From Ziziphus jujuba (lineage: Eukaryota; Streptophyta; Magnoliopsida; Rosales; Rhamnaceae): 64,000 nucleotides of DNA. Under the pieces are notes generated by a model that made no database searches, was not told the DNA's origin, and worked only from the letters and a program-made list of their open reading frames with translations. Positions 1 through 11,622 of the stretch are shown here, piece by piece; the stretch's first letter is position 1, and every line of letters begins with the position of its first letter. The translations under genes and the position numbers were made by a program. Location: NCBI RefSeq assembly GCF_031755915.1, contig NC_083388.1, positions 9,051,001 through 9,115,000 of the forward strand, read 5' to 3'.

Positions 1-1842
1 TATATATATATATTTAGTTTACTTTCACCTTATAATCTGAGATTTATCTAGAGTACATTTTCAAATTTAAAATTCATATATTGCAGATAAAAAAATCTTT
101 CCTTTCTCAAATTGTAATAATAATAATAATAATAATAAAATTCAATATCTACTTCTTGTGAAGACAGAAATCTGAACTTATATCCAACTCGGTTTTCCAC
201 AACAATATGATACGAGATTTATATCAAAAGATCAATCAAAACAAGATAAAAATCAAAAGCAAAATGATTATGTGTAAGTTCAAAAAAGCAATAGGTTTTG
301 CTTGCCTTCAACCGTGTGAATTAGGACCCACAGCCCAAAAGCTTCAACATCGAGTTTGAAACCAAAACCAATCAATTGATGAATTTCCCCCTTTATATAA
401 AAGCCAATATGTTGTGTTGGAGATTCTTCATGAATCAAATGATGGACCAGATTCAGCCCATATGGGGCCTCCATTATTTTGACTTAATTGGGTTTTCCCA
501 CCATTACAGTGACCTTTTTTGTCCCTCTGAAAACTTTCCTGGAAATAGGCAAGCAGTTTAAGAGATGAGCACCACATGGTAGCTGTTTTTGTGTAAATAT
601 TTTTTTTCATACCGCATGAAGGATTAAGGTAATGCCCAAACAATACCCAACAAAATATGCACATCTAAGCAGATTATGATATCTTTTAAGGCCTCACTCA
701 ATAAAGAGACCACCGCCACCACCACCACCACCTAAAGCTGAGAGAAAATAAATGAATATAAAATAAAATGATCTCACTTGACCAACAGTGCATTCAATGA
801 ATGTGGTCCAAATCAACATCTTTACCTCTCGCCATTTGAATGGAGAAGAACGTTATTATGAAATGGGCTTTTAGTATTGTCTCTCTCACGGGGATTCATC
901 TCTAGGAGAATATTTCCTGTACTTCCGTGCTGCCCCCGCCAATATAGGGGTGGGGCCGAGCATGTTTTCTGGGAATACCATTGGTTTTTTTCAATATCTA
1001 GAATTTACCTCAAGCAAGGACATGTCCTTCTTAGGCAGAATTGATACAAACTATTAAAAAGCTATGTTTGGGATAACTTCTATTCTGCAATTTTATAACT
1101 TTGTTTTCTATGAAGTCGTTTCATGAGAAATTACACTTCACTAGCTTTGATTTTAAGCTTTAACAAAAACTTAAAGCAACTCTAGAATCAGGCACCTCTA
1201 GAAAACAGTCCAAACGCTCTGAGATGTTTTTGAACTTCAAAAGCCAAACTCAAGCTTTCATAAGTCATCAATCAAGAGCTCGAGTCAAACTGATGTTGAA
1301 TTATATGTTTAATGAAGGGAAGCATGTGCAAAGAAACACAGTAGAGGTTCTATTTTGCTTGTTCAGATTGACCAAATCCCTTTTTCTTAGGATGGATCAA
1401 ATTCTGAACGTGGTCCTAAAAATTGTTATCACTCGAAGTTGTCCCTCATAACAAGCCTCGGATAATTATAAAATGATTTGGTTGAGCTTTGTCTATACAA
1501 GTAATATTGATTTCTTATTGTATCCATCAGTGCCAGAGCAACTTATTGTCTTACATGCATCAAATACCAATGTATATTTTTGGACATTGGTAAAAATGCC
1601 ACCTGTTCCCCAATGAATGAATTACAATAACAACAGAAAATATACATACAGAGCCAATAAACATGATTTGTTGACCAAAAACATAGGGCCAAAAAAAAAA
1701 AAAAAAAAAAAAAAACACACATGATTTTGGTCCCCTATCCATCTATTGCTCCTTGGATGCAGATGACATGAAAAAGTTTCCATTGGAAGGAAAAAAACAT
1801 GCAGGCAATAATATTAGCCTAAACTAGTTATATTCCAAAGAC
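1..1842. other. Intergenic region 3' of GRAS-1
   Basis: I see no convincing gene here; the short open frames lack recognisable domains. The stretch contains an AT run at the left edge, a TAA trinucleotide run (about 115-138), a CCA run (about 709-732) and a poly(A) run (about 1691-1715). Because GRAS-1 is transcribed leftwards, the last few hundred bases before 1843 should include its 3' UTR and polyadenylation region, but no single poly(A) signal can be chosen with confidence. The GTTTGG-type ends near 1067 and 1216 could be remnants of a small MITE; this is weak. Confidence 0.5.
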
Positions 1843-3810
1843 CTAGGCAGGTTTCCAAGAGGTTAGAGCAAGGCAAATCCTTCCCTTCCATCCTTGCAGC
1901 AACCACTGCCCTTGTTCAGCAACAACAAAGTTCTTATGGTACCCCAATTTCACCATGCTCTTAATTTTCTCTACTATATCCTGGTTTGGTGTCATCTGTT
2001 TGAATCCAGCGTTTGTAATCCGAGCTTGCCACTGTTTGTAGGTCTCCGGCCTTACAATTCTCTCTGCACCTTCACACCCTATCACATTCATAATTTCCTT
2101 TCCATATATTGCTCTCTCAAAATTCATTCTCGCTTTGTTTTCTCGGGGCACGCTGGCATCGAGCATATCAAACAGCGTGAAGTAGTGGAATAGTGCCTCT
2201 TTGAACCGTGTGAGGAAGAAGGGTGAGTTGAATGTCCCATTGATAACACCGGTGATGAAAACATCAGGATTCATGCTCCTGATCAACTTGAGGACAGTAT
2301 CTCTTGGATTGTTGGGCATCACTGTTTCATCCGGTATGTGCTTTAAGCGACTCAAACAGTTTACTGCGGTAAACTCATCTCTATCGATATTGAGATCCTC
2401 AACTCGGATAATTTCCCATTTCTGAGCAATGATCTTAAACTCAACAGGGACGTTAAACCTCTTGCAATAATTTTTCAGGCGATGCACTGCCCCTTCCACC
2501 GTTGCAGCAGGTCGGAAACCGGGTTGGGGAAGCTCAATTCCAGTGATACGGAGCTTGGGAGGTCCACCAGGTCTTTTTGAGAGATGTTGGATGAGGCAGG
2601 GCCATTGGAAACCAAAGAGAATACCAAAATCAATAATGTGAATCCTTGTAGCTTCCTGTGCTAGTTTCAAGATTGTTCTGTTTGCAAAGAAATTGGACAT
2701 CCTCTTGAAAGGACAAGCAGTAAGAAAGAGATGGTAAGCTTCTAAAATATCAGCAGGTGAAACATGATTCCTCACATGGGGCGTAAACGAAGGGGTCCTG
2801 ATTCCTTCCAAGCGAGCCTCAAGGCCACTAGCAAAGTAATGAGCTACCCTCTGAGTTGCATCACCTTCTACAGAAGAGTGCTCCCTTATCTGCTTGAGCA
2901 GCTTTGTTGCAGTTATCTGGTCATAGCTTGCAGCAGCTTGGGCACACTGAGTTAGGAGGGTCCACAAATCTACCATTTCTTCCTCGTTGTTTTGTACTTT
3001 CTTGGAACGCGTTTTCTTACCGGACTCTTTTGCCTGCTCAATGTGCTGCAACTTCCTATGTCCTTCAACATGAGAAAACCCACGAAGAGCATTTGACTCG
3101 TCATCATCCCCATGGTTGAGCAAAACCTTATCAAACATCTCTTGTAGATCAGAAAAGTCATCGGCATAAACCGCTGAATGTTTGTTGTCCCTCCCTTCTA
3201 GATTTCCACCACCATGGTCCAGCTGATGATTTCTCTTGGCTCTTGAACCAGTTGGCAAGTTGTTTCTCTCCTCCGGCATGTCCACAACATTTTCACCATG
3301 CCCTGCAGTCATTGATAATGGGTTTCTCTCCATGTCAATGGTTCCAAATTTTGTACTCGGAATGATAACTGAACTTGATTTCCCTGTTCCTCCCCTAAAA
3401 TTCCCAAAAGATTGTAAATCACAAAACGAATATGGAACCGAACGTGTACACACCTGAGGCTCAGAAGGAGATGTTTGGACCTCAGAATATTCGTACCCAT
3501 CTTGGTCGTGAACCCCACTTGTGTTGGCCGCTATGGAGTCTTTGCTGCTGTATCCACTTTGGTAGTAGTCTTTCTCGCTGATACCGAATCTCAGGGGAAT
3601 TCGATCAACCAGCTTATCGACATTCTTGAAGGAACCAGAAAAAGGGGGTTGAATAGGTGAAGGAGGGTATTTCTGACCAAGCACATCATAAAATGATTTC
3701 TCAGCGACTTGAAGAGCCAAAGAGTCCTCCAGTTTCCCATCCAGCTCTTCTTCCATGAGCATTTCGTTAATGAACTTGAGCATGGCATTCGATGAATCCC
3801 CGACGTCCAT
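1843..3810 (-). CDS. GRAS-1: LISCL-type GRAS regulator, 5' end uncertain
   Basis: This encodes a plant GRAS-family transcription regulator of the LISCL (SCL9/14/30/33-like) group, nuclear cofactors that act with DNA-binding factors such as class II TGA proteins. The open frame reaches back to 4056, but only through a TTG codon; the first in-frame ATG is at 3810, giving about 655 aa. Counting from 4056, the acidic motif LKFINEMLMEEELDG lies near residue 93, leucine repeat I from about 361, VHIID as IHIIDFG near 472, PFYRE from about 612, and SAW ends in WLLQGWKGR and SWKPA. The C-terminal domain is complete. Codons upstream of 3810 contain a Ser-Thr run from a hexanucleotide repeat (about 3856-3880) and an FKFNHV motif resembling the usual LISCL N terminus, so the real protein may begin further 5' through splicing, or the start may be lost. 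It is the most diverged of the four GRAS copies here. Confidence 0.85.
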   Translation of the reverse strand: MDVGDSSNAMLKFINEMLMEEELDGKLEDSLALQVAEKSFYDVLGQKYPPSPIQPPFSGSFKNVDKLVDRIPLRFGISEKDYYQSGYSSKDSIAANTSGVHDQDGYEYSEVQTSPSEPQVCTRSVPYSFCDLQSFGNFRGGTGKSSSVIIPSTKFGTIDMERNPLSMTAGHGENVVDMPEERNNLPTGSRAKRNHQLDHGGGNLEGRDNKHSAVYADDFSDLQEMFDKVLLNHGDDDESNALRGFSHVEGHRKLQHIEQAKESGKKTRSKKVQNNEEEMVDLWTLLTQCAQAAASYDQITATKLLKQIREHSSVEGDATQRVAHYFASGLEARLEGIRTPSFTPHVRNHVSPADILEAYHLFLTACPFKRMSNFFANRTILKLAQEATRIHIIDFGILFGFQWPCLIQHLSKRPGGPPKLRITGIELPQPGFRPAATVEGAVHRLKNYCKRFNVPVEFKIIAQKWEIIRVEDLNIDRDEFTAVNCLSRLKHIPDETVMPNNPRDTVLKLIRSMNPDVFITGVINGTFNSPFFLTRFKEALFHYFTLFDMLDASVPRENKARMNFERAIYGKEIMNVIGCEGAERIVRPETYKQWQARITNAGFKQMTPNQDIVEKIKSMVKLGYHKNFVVAEQGQWLLQGWKGRICLALTSWKPA

Positions 3811-4140
3811 AGAATCAGCCTCCGAAATTGAGCTCGAAGACGTCGTAGTTAATATCGATGTCGATGTCGATGTCGATGTTGAGGTTGATTCTCTCTCATG
3901 GAGTAAATTGGTGGGAACGTTGGACGGCCGACTGGGTACAGACTCACTGTCGGAGCTAGAACAAATCGAGTAGTCTGAAACAGGGACATGGTTGAATTTA
4001 AACCATTCATGGAAACAGAAAATCCTTCGAAAAGGGTATCCAAAAAATCCACACAACTACGAAGTATCTGCCGCAAAATTCTCAAATTTTCTACTTTTTC
4101 TTTTTTTTTTTGTAAAAAAAAATTGATGGACGGCAAGCTT
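3811..4140 (-). other. 5' extension of GRAS-1 with split N-terminal frame
   Basis: Two minus-strand frames share the expected N-terminal signal. One reads LDTLFEGFSVSMNG and then loses the family pattern; the other picks up immediately as FKFNHVPVSDYS and runs into the GRAS-1 coding frame. The switch lies at about 3997-4003, in a short T/A run, and fits one missing base. At the place where a Met might be expected (4041-4043) the codon is TTG. Either the gene has lost its original start and begins at 3810, or this is a sequence error, or an upstream exon splices into the second frame. Confidence 0.45.
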
Positions 4141-4384
4141 CGGTCAGTTTAGCTTAGCTTTTTAATGGGCATTGTATAAAAACCTGGAAGGAAGCTACTA
4201 AAAGAAGGTATAAAAACAAGAACAAACCCAGGAATCAGAAATGAGAGGACAATCTCAATTGCATTGGACGGAGAAAAAGTGCCTAGAAAAACGAACATTA
4301 AAGGAAGCGAATAAGACAAGGAAGGTCTGGAAATTTACAGCAGAGAGAGAGAGAGAGAGAGTGATGGTAGTGAAGCCAAAAAAT

Positions 4385-4573
4385 TTAAAAGGCTGAAGTG
4401 TGAAAGAGAAGATGGAAAGGCATTTTGAAATTCATTGAAAATTTCTGAAACTGAGCCGCTGCCATCTGATTTGTAGAATAAAATATCGGACGGTAATCGA
4501 ATCGGCGATCCTGCTCTGCTGGTCCCCGTATCCGCGACGCATAGGAAGTGAAATATGTCGTCGTCATCGTCAT
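4385..4573 (-). other. Possible upstream ORF in the GRAS-1 leader
   Basis: An ATG-initiated frame of 62 codons lies between the likely start of transcription and the GRAS-1 frame, followed by a GA/CT run (4342-4361). It shows no domain. LISCL genes usually have long, intron-containing leaders, so this could be a uORF, could be removed by splicing, or could be chance. It should not be read as a protein gene. Confidence 0.25.
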
Positions 4574-4619
4574 CCTCCAAATGGACGCGTTTCGTTGATT
4601 ATCCTTTCCGCCCCAAGTT

Positions 4620-5562
4620 GGTTGACTTCAATACGCCGAAAAAACAATATATATATATATGAACACGTGACTTTCCCTGATAAAAATCATTATCATCTGT
4701 ATGATAAAAAATATACGCTTTTGTGGAAACTGATACTTCAAACGTTCATGAACTCCATTATCACTTTTCTTTTGGTTTTTCTCTCCTTTATCTTTCTCTT
4801 GATGTTGAATCATTGACAATTATTTTTTCCTTTTTTTTTTTGTGTAAATAAAACAAATCCACCTTAAACGTCACGTTGTGGTCTTATACCAGATTTTCCG
4901 GCATGGAATCACAATAATAGACCTGCAGATGTGATGCTTAGAGTTTTTATTTATTTATCTATTTTTTTAACAAATCATTTTATTTATAAACTATTCAAAA
5001 ATTTTCACCATTATCTATAGTTTGAATTTATATTTTTATGAACATAAATAAAAATATTTAATCAATAAAACTTTCCATTTCGTTGATACTTCAAAAACTT
5101 GTTATCACAATCAATGGTAATTAAGGATAATACTAATGTAATTTCTTAAGATATCCACCAACATTATATATCACAATGATATGCTTTTATTTTATTTTAT
5201 AAGAAAAACCTTTAAACAATATAAGCTAATAATATAATGGTAGTTATCATTTAATAAATTTCTTAGTACATCTAATATTATTTTTAATTAATATTGTAAT
5301 TCAAATTATTTAACAAAATTTTTATAAAAAAAAAGTCAAAAGTCACGTGTTTGCCCACCGACCATAACACGTCAATTTGTTTTTTTGGCTCTAAGAGTGC
5401 TGAATGCTCGTCCACGTCCTTTTATTGCTTTATCTTAATAGAATATTCTTATCCACGTGGACGATTCTTAATTTACTATAAATGTAATATCATCTATTAA
5501 AGATTTTTTTTGGGGATATTCTATCCGCGTGGACGATTCTTAATTTACTATAAATGTAATAT
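4620..5562 (-). promoter_or_regulatory. Putative GRAS-1 promoter with TATA run and G-box/ACGT cluster
   Basis: Upstream of GRAS-1 on the minus strand, an AT/TATA run (about 4648-4660) is immediately preceded by a perfect CACGTG (4664-4669). Further ACGT cores lie at 4868-4876 (two overlapping sites), 5344-5349 (CACGTG), 5369-5372, 5414-5417 and 5454-5459 (CACGTG inside CCACGTGG). Such G-box or ABRE-like sites are bound by bZIP and bHLH factors. Function is inferred from motif density and position only. Confidence 0.45.
5443..5562. repeat. Direct repeat carrying a G-box, second copy degenerate
   Basis: About 40 bp around GGACGATTCTTAATTTAC is present twice with a 72-bp period (5450-5490 and 5522-5562). 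The first copy has CCACGTGG, the second CCGCGTGG, so duplication of the G-box was followed by loss of one site. Confidence 0.8.
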
Positions 5563-6850
5563 GGTTTTTTTTTTCTTTTTTCAGTAATAAAGGGAAAAAC
5601 TCTTTATTATTTAAAAAAAAAAAAAAAAAAGAAGGTTTCTGGTGTGTTATTTTCATACTTTCCTCAAATTGGATTTTCCAAGGGACCAAAATTATTTAAA
5701 TATGGTAACCGCTGCTTTGTCTTTTATTACATTTTTGGTTTTCCGGTAAAGGAAATCAAAGCAACCACTCACCTCTTTTTAGTTTGTTTTTGGGAAGGGG
5801 AAATTCTCAATTAGACTCTTTAATTTTGATTTAATTACACTTAAATTTCATGTTTTGAAAATCCTATTTTTTTGCCTTCTTAAATTAAAGGATTTTTTAT
5901 TTTATCATTTACAACAATTTTTTTGGAACAATACTACAAGTATTAAATTTTTTTACCAAAATTTTAATAATTAATTATGTGGTAGTTTTTTAATGGTATT
6001 AAATTAATATTACCCTATATTCATGGAAAAATAAACTATTTAAAATATATCAAATAATAGATATCAAAATTTTGATAAAAAATTTAGTCATTCTAAATTT
6101 ATCCATCTCTTTTTACATTTACAATAAAAATTCTTCCCTTTTTATTTTAATATTTCGAATCAATGGTTTTTTAAGTGATAAATATGAATGATGTACTAAT
6201 TGAGCTGAACTCATTTGATAAATTACACATATTTATCTTATAAAATTATAAAGAGTTATTGATAACTGTGAATTGTTTTTAGATTGCAATTTGCATATAT
6301 ATTTGTCTTTGATCATATTTAAAGAATCATGCTTTACCTTATTTTTGGCTTATAAGAGAATTTTTTTCATTAAATGTAATATTTAGTAAAGCTATAGATT
6401 TTAGATTTTTCAATAACCTACCCCCTCAAAAAGCTAGAATTCGAGAAATAACCATTGATAGCTTCTCATATTCTCTTTCTAGCAATTTCAATCAAAATAA
6501 ATAAATAAATAAATTCTCCTTCTGGCATAATCAGAATTTTAAAGTTAAAATTATTATTATTATATCTTTCAACTAATAATAAAATTTCTTTTTACCTATT
6601 TATATATAATAATAATAATAATATATATACACATAAGGAAATGATCATTTATATCTATTTTAGTTATATAATTAAAACAGTTAAGTATACGCTTAGATTC
6701 TAATTATATAACTTTTAATAATTTTGAAATAATAGTTTATCAAACACTAATTATAGTACTTAAAAAAAAAAAAACCTTATTATTGCTCCAGCAGAGCTTT
6801 TGCTGATTCTTTCATAATCTACAACAATTCTAAACTAAGCCTAGACAACT
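5563..6850. other. AT-rich intergenic DNA, no gene seen
   Basis: Long A and T runs and stop-dense frames on both strands. I see no coding, RNA or transposon signature that I can support. Confidence 0.6.
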
Positions 6851-6867
6851 AAAGAATGACTTCACTT

Positions 6868-6983
6868 TGTTTTTTTTTTTGGTGATATGCCCCCACGCAC
6901 CCCTTGCTCCCTGATAGACTAGAATCTAGCACAGTAAATGTAGGTGGTGGTGCTCATACCAACTGAGCTACCATACTCGTTTA
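6868..6983 (-). mobile_element. tRNA-derived SINE with 17-bp target-site duplication
   Basis: On the minus strand the element starts with a tRNA-like head containing TAGCTCAGTTGG, a perfect match to the internal pol III box A. A weaker box B-like GATTCTAGTCT follows about 40 bases later, and a poly(A) tail (T-run at 6869-6880 on +) closes it. It is flanked by nearly identical 17-bp direct repeats, AAAGAATGACTTCACTT at 6851-6867 and AAAGAACGACTTCACTT at 6984-7000, as expected for LINE-dependent retroposition. It is a short SINE, not a tRNA gene: no acceptor stem can pair. Confidence 0.85.
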
Positions 6984-7000
6984 AAAGAACGACTTCACTT

Positions 7001-8293
7001 GATTAGTTAATATAAACGTATCTAAATATCTTGTATTGAAAGGTTATAGATCTCTCATAATCTAAGCTCCACGTAAGTTTTTTTAAGTATTTCATGACAT
7101 TTAGCAATTGTCAATTGTGTGGTTGAGATTAATTCATTTTTATTTTTATTTTTTCACTGACTTCAAAATGTGGTTATTTTGTCCAATAAGGTTACTTTGC
7201 AATGAATGAAAACTATTAAAAACAATTTTCAATGGCTCTATCAATTGCTAGATTGATTTTTATATTAAAAAAATAGATAGTCACTTTGAAAAAAAAAACA
7301 TTTTCAATGAATCCACCTAAACATTTTGTCATGTTAATATGGCAAAAGAAAACAAAAAGGCACTATCAAGATGACGCTCTACTTTTGAAAAATTAATTTG
7401 ACATTTGAAATTTTCTTAAATTTTTTTAAAAAAAAAATCAATTCTTTAAAAGAATAATAATAAAATATTTAATTAATTAATAACCATTAATAATTTTCAT
7501 ACATATTAGTTTTGAAAAATAATTTTACAATTGATTGTGTATTTATAACATGTAAATTTAGACAGTATCAATTTTTACCACATATAGGGTAATCCATATC
7601 TTCTATTGATGATGTTTTAATAAATTCAATAGTTTCATCTTAGTTATGTTTCTTTTTTTTTTAATTTATTATAAATTATATGGCTTTTGCCATTTGATTT
7701 TTTTTTGGCCAGCTTTTCTAGTGAATTTGTTTTGTCAAATATGAAATTTTAAAAAAATATCTATATTTTCTATAAAAATGTGTACTACATTCTTAAATTG
7801 CAGTTTTAATTTGGATTGGTCTAAAAAAAAAAATAATTAATTAATTCGGGGCGTGTAGGCGTTGGTTTTTTTGGATTGTTACCACACTGGTAATGGGTGC
7901 GGTTCAAATGTTAATTTGTTAGTGCACATCATTTATTCACTTTGCATGGCGTGTTTTAAATAAACAAAAAATGAGACTTTTTAACAATTCATAAGTATTA
8001 CTTCTTTTATAGACTAATTCACAAGTTATTATATATATGATAAACAAATGAAAAACATTAAAAAAAAAAATAGTCCAAATGATTTCAATAGTTTTGTTGC
8101 AATAATGTTTTATTTTCCTCTAAGTACAAATTGGAATAAAAAATAAAAAATAAAAACAATTGGATGGCTTATAAATTGGCACTGTGAAGCCTCTAGATTA
8201 GTTTTAAGCTTCATTAGAATAAATTTAAATACTTTGACATCCAATTGTTTTTTTTTTTTTTTTTTTTAAATTTGTTCCTTTGCAATTTCGATC
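7001..8293. other. AT-rich intergenic DNA, no gene seen
   Basis: No supportable feature; homopolymer runs and stop codons in all frames. Confidence 0.6.
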
Positions 8294-8882
8294 GGGACTT
8301 GTTTGGTATATAAAATGTCTATTCTTAACAAAATAAGAATAGTTATTTATGTGAATAGAAAACGAAAAAAGTAATAATTATATCTATTTATGTGTTTGAT
8401 AAAAATATTGAATTAAAATTAGAATTTAATCTTTATAAATAATTTTTTTTTCCAAAGATGTTCAAAATTTGTAAAAATTAATTAAATAATTTATATATTT
8501 TTAGTATATGATAATCAATTTAAATTTAAACTTACCAAAATCTAGAAAAGATATTTTAAATTTATCTAAATGAAAACATAAAAATAGTTATTATTTTTTT
8601 TATATAAAAAATTATTATTTCTTCAAATAGAAATACATTTATTTTTATGAGGTAGGTATTTCCAAATTCAAAAACATACTAAACATAGTAAAAATTAAAT
8701 TTGTAGAATAAATATTCTATTTTTGAATTTATTCTACATACCAAATATGTCCTAAGTATAAAATTTACTACACTGACATCTAAAGGTATTTTCAAATTCA
8801 AAAACATACTAAACATAGTAAAAATTAAATTTGTAGAATAAATATTCTATTTTTGAATTTATTCTACATACCAAATATGTCC
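8294..8882. mobile_element. Candidate MITE with TTTGGTAT-type inverted ends
   Basis: The left end reads GGACTTGTTTGGTATATA (from 8295) and the right end, reverse-complemented, GGACATATTTGGTATGTA (8735-8752, repeated at 8865-8882). The interior of about 450 bp is noncoding and AT-rich. This fits a non-autonomous DNA transposon. I could not establish the target-site duplication, so the family is open. Confidence 0.45.
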
Positions 8883-8914
8883 TAAGTATAAAATTTACTA
8901 CACTGACATCCAAA
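8655..8914. repeat. Perfectly phased 130-bp tandem duplication
   Basis: Two adjacent copies of 130 bp (8655-8784 and 8785-8914) differ at only about two positions by eye. The unit contains the right end of the candidate MITE, so that terminus is present twice. The low divergence implies a recent event. Confidence 0.9.
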
Positions 8915-10350
8915 ATTTAAAAAAAAAAATTGTTTCTAGTCCATAAGAAATTTTATTGCTAAATTGTTTTTTGGAAATCTTCAAACTGGTTTACCTTTTT
9001 ATTATTTTTAATATAAATTTGAAAATTTCATCTGTCGAAAAACAAAGAAAAATAGCATCTAATATTATGGTGTATGTACTTATTGGAGAATAGCCTTATT
9101 TGGAAATTTATTAAATTAAAATAAAAGTAAAAGATACTAACTATACATTGAGCTAATGACCATATGTCATTAAATCCTTCAAAACTTGATAAAATTTAGA
9201 TGAGAAAAGAATTCATATCCAATACAATAATGTTATGGACATTTAATATGTTTACCAACTCTATTTATCAAATAAACAAATTATTTTTTTTCATATTAAT
9301 TCACAAATAATTTGGTAAACAATTTCGATTTTATACGGACCTAGCACCAAAGGGAAGAAAACTGCTATATTAGAGTGTTGTGATAATTTTTTGCCAAATA
9401 ACATATATTTCTAGCCTCTGACGTTCTTACCAAGGAAATATGCTAAATAATTTCACCACATTTATGAGGAAAAAAAAGATGGAACAGAATACATTTCTTT
9501 GCACCAAAATACTCCTGTGTAGAATTTCCTATACAATGATGGTAATCTATTATGCATGATGAATACATTATATCATTACAATGGCAGGAATAATTTGTCA
9601 AATATATTAGTTAAAAATGTTACTAATAGGCTTCCGACTGAAATGTTTTCAAATTTTCTTGAACAGTATCCTAGCACTATTGACACACATTTATCACATC
9701 AATTGACAATTAAATAAATAGACAAATAAAATTTGGTGCTAATTGTAAAATCATAATTATATATTGTTAATATGATTGTTTTAATCGATCCGATCAAATA
9801 ATTGACGATATCCTATTTAAATGTACTCAAAAATAAATTTTGTATGTCAATTTAACAGTGAGAAGTGGAAAAAAGAAGCAGAATCTTTCTTTTCTTCTTC
9901 CTTTTTTTTTTTTTTTTGGTGCTTTTTTTTGGGTCTAATTTGACAATAACATTTCTTTTTTTTTTAATAGACAGTGACTAATCGTTGTGAGTTAAAAATT
10001 CAGCCGCCATGCATGCATATTTTGACTTATATTTTTCAATCGGACAATGAATTTGAAGCAAAACAATGAGTGAAAAGAAATCTAAACTAATGCAACAGTA
10101 GATTTTTTCTTTTCTTCCGTTGGAAGCTGAGTGGTTTTGAATTAACATGTTAATTTCTGGCATATGTATCTTTTTTTTTTTGTTGAAAATTCTTAGCATA
10201 TGTTGCAGAACATAAATTCCACATTGATTAGATATGAGTTTTCTAAAAAATATACAAGAGGCTCAGATAAGCATTTTAAAGTGAAAACCCAAGTCTTAGC
10301 ATGTTTGTCATGTATGTGCATAGATCTATGAGTGAATATCATGTCAAAAT
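8915..10350. other. AT-rich intergenic DNA, no gene seen
   Basis: No feature I can support. The short frame at about 9978-10199 has no domain and is crossed by T-runs. Confidence 0.6.
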
Positions 10351-11622
10351 CAAGGTTCAAAAAATCGGTATCAATGGGAATATCGAAAGTTTAAAATACG
10401 AAAATTTCTATGGAAATATCGAAAAATATTGAATATCGATAAAAATTTATAAAAAATAATAAAAATTTATTTTAAAAAATAAAAATTTTTACTGAAACTT
10501 TAAAATTAACTAATTTAATCCATCAATTATCAAATTGATTATAAAACTTGCTAAAATAGTGAATGGATGTTATATTTTTCTTAGTGAATTAATTTATAAT
10601 AAGCATTAATGACCATAGATAAATTATTATTAATAAAAATATGTAAAAAATTTTATATATGATAAAATTATTTATTAACTGAAATATATAAAACGATTAT
10701 TACAATTACATTGTAGTTCATAATTGTCATTTTTATACTACGAAACTTCTGGATGGTTGAAAAGTATCGGTTTTTTTTTCATTTTGATTTTGAGATGTGA
10801 AATGTGAGAAGTAGTTATGAAAAAATGTATCTCCCTAATAATTTTACATATAATTATTAATATGCCAACCATATGGATCTTGAATTATTGGTTGACTATG
10901 TGCATAACTACTACTTTTTGATAGGTGAGTCTGAGATGATATCTATGAGTTGCTACTTGATAACATTTCATAAATATCCATTGAATAAGGATTATGAAAA
11001 TGACTTTCAACCCTCACTGATCCAAAATTTATAGAAATCGAATACTTTTATTGTTGTGATATCTTCATACATATGTTTCATCATCTATTTATCCACATTT
11101 ATAAAACAGATATTCCGAACAATAAGATTCTCCATGTTCAAAAATATAATCCACAATCTTTGTATTTTTCCTTTATTGATATTCAATAAGCAAAATTTAT
11201 TAATATTATTCAATTTAATTTATTCTATTTTGCTTATATCACTAAATGTTTAAAAGGGAATTAAAGGGTAAAAAAAATTATCAATAAAGTTAATTTGATA
11301 AAAAAATTCTACAAAATATCAATAATATTTATGAATTTTTTTAAAAAAAATTAAAAAATTCTATGGATATTTTTGAAATTTCAGTGGAAATTTCATGAAA
11401 ATTTTAGAAATTTCCATGAAAATTATGGATTTTTTAACCAAATTGTTAAGGATTTGATGTGAATATTTTTACATAAATTTCCATGAAAATTTTGACTAAA
11501 TTTCGAAAATTTCTATAGATATTATGGAAATTCTATCTATTTTCTTTTAGAACCTAAATTTTATTTCAACCCCTTAAAAAATCGAAATTTTGAAGAAATT
11601 TTGAATATTTTAAACCATGGTT
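10351..11622 (+). mobile_element. Dispersed 1.2-kb repeat, copy 1
   Basis: A noncoding, AT-rich unit begins CAAGGTTCAAAAAATCGG and ends in TTTTAAACCATGGTT, so its ends are roughly inverted (AAGGTT/AACCATGG followed by TTTAAAATAT). Its inside is full of variants of ATTTCxATGGAAAT. Two more copies occur at 22,154-23,322 (same direction) and 24,347-25,543 (opposite direction). Most likely a non-autonomous DNA transposon; no transposase is seen in any copy. Confidence 0.65.

Noticed and set aside
280..474. 64-codon minus-strand ORF near the left edge
   Set aside because: No domain, and the neighbouring frames are equally open. It could be transposon LTR, but I cannot show it.
1060..1220. MITE with GTTTGG ends
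   Set aside because: Only the outermost six or so bases match in inverted order and no target duplication is visible.
4335..4580. 81-codon acidic ORF 5' of GRAS-1
   Set aside because: Begins at a TTG; Asp and Leu-Ser runs come from GAC and CT repeats. Only the overlapping ATG frame is kept, as a possible uORF.
6881..6983. tRNA gene on the minus strand
   Set aside because: Has box A, but a degenerate box B, no pairing acceptor stem, a poly(A) tail and flanking duplications; a SINE explains it better.
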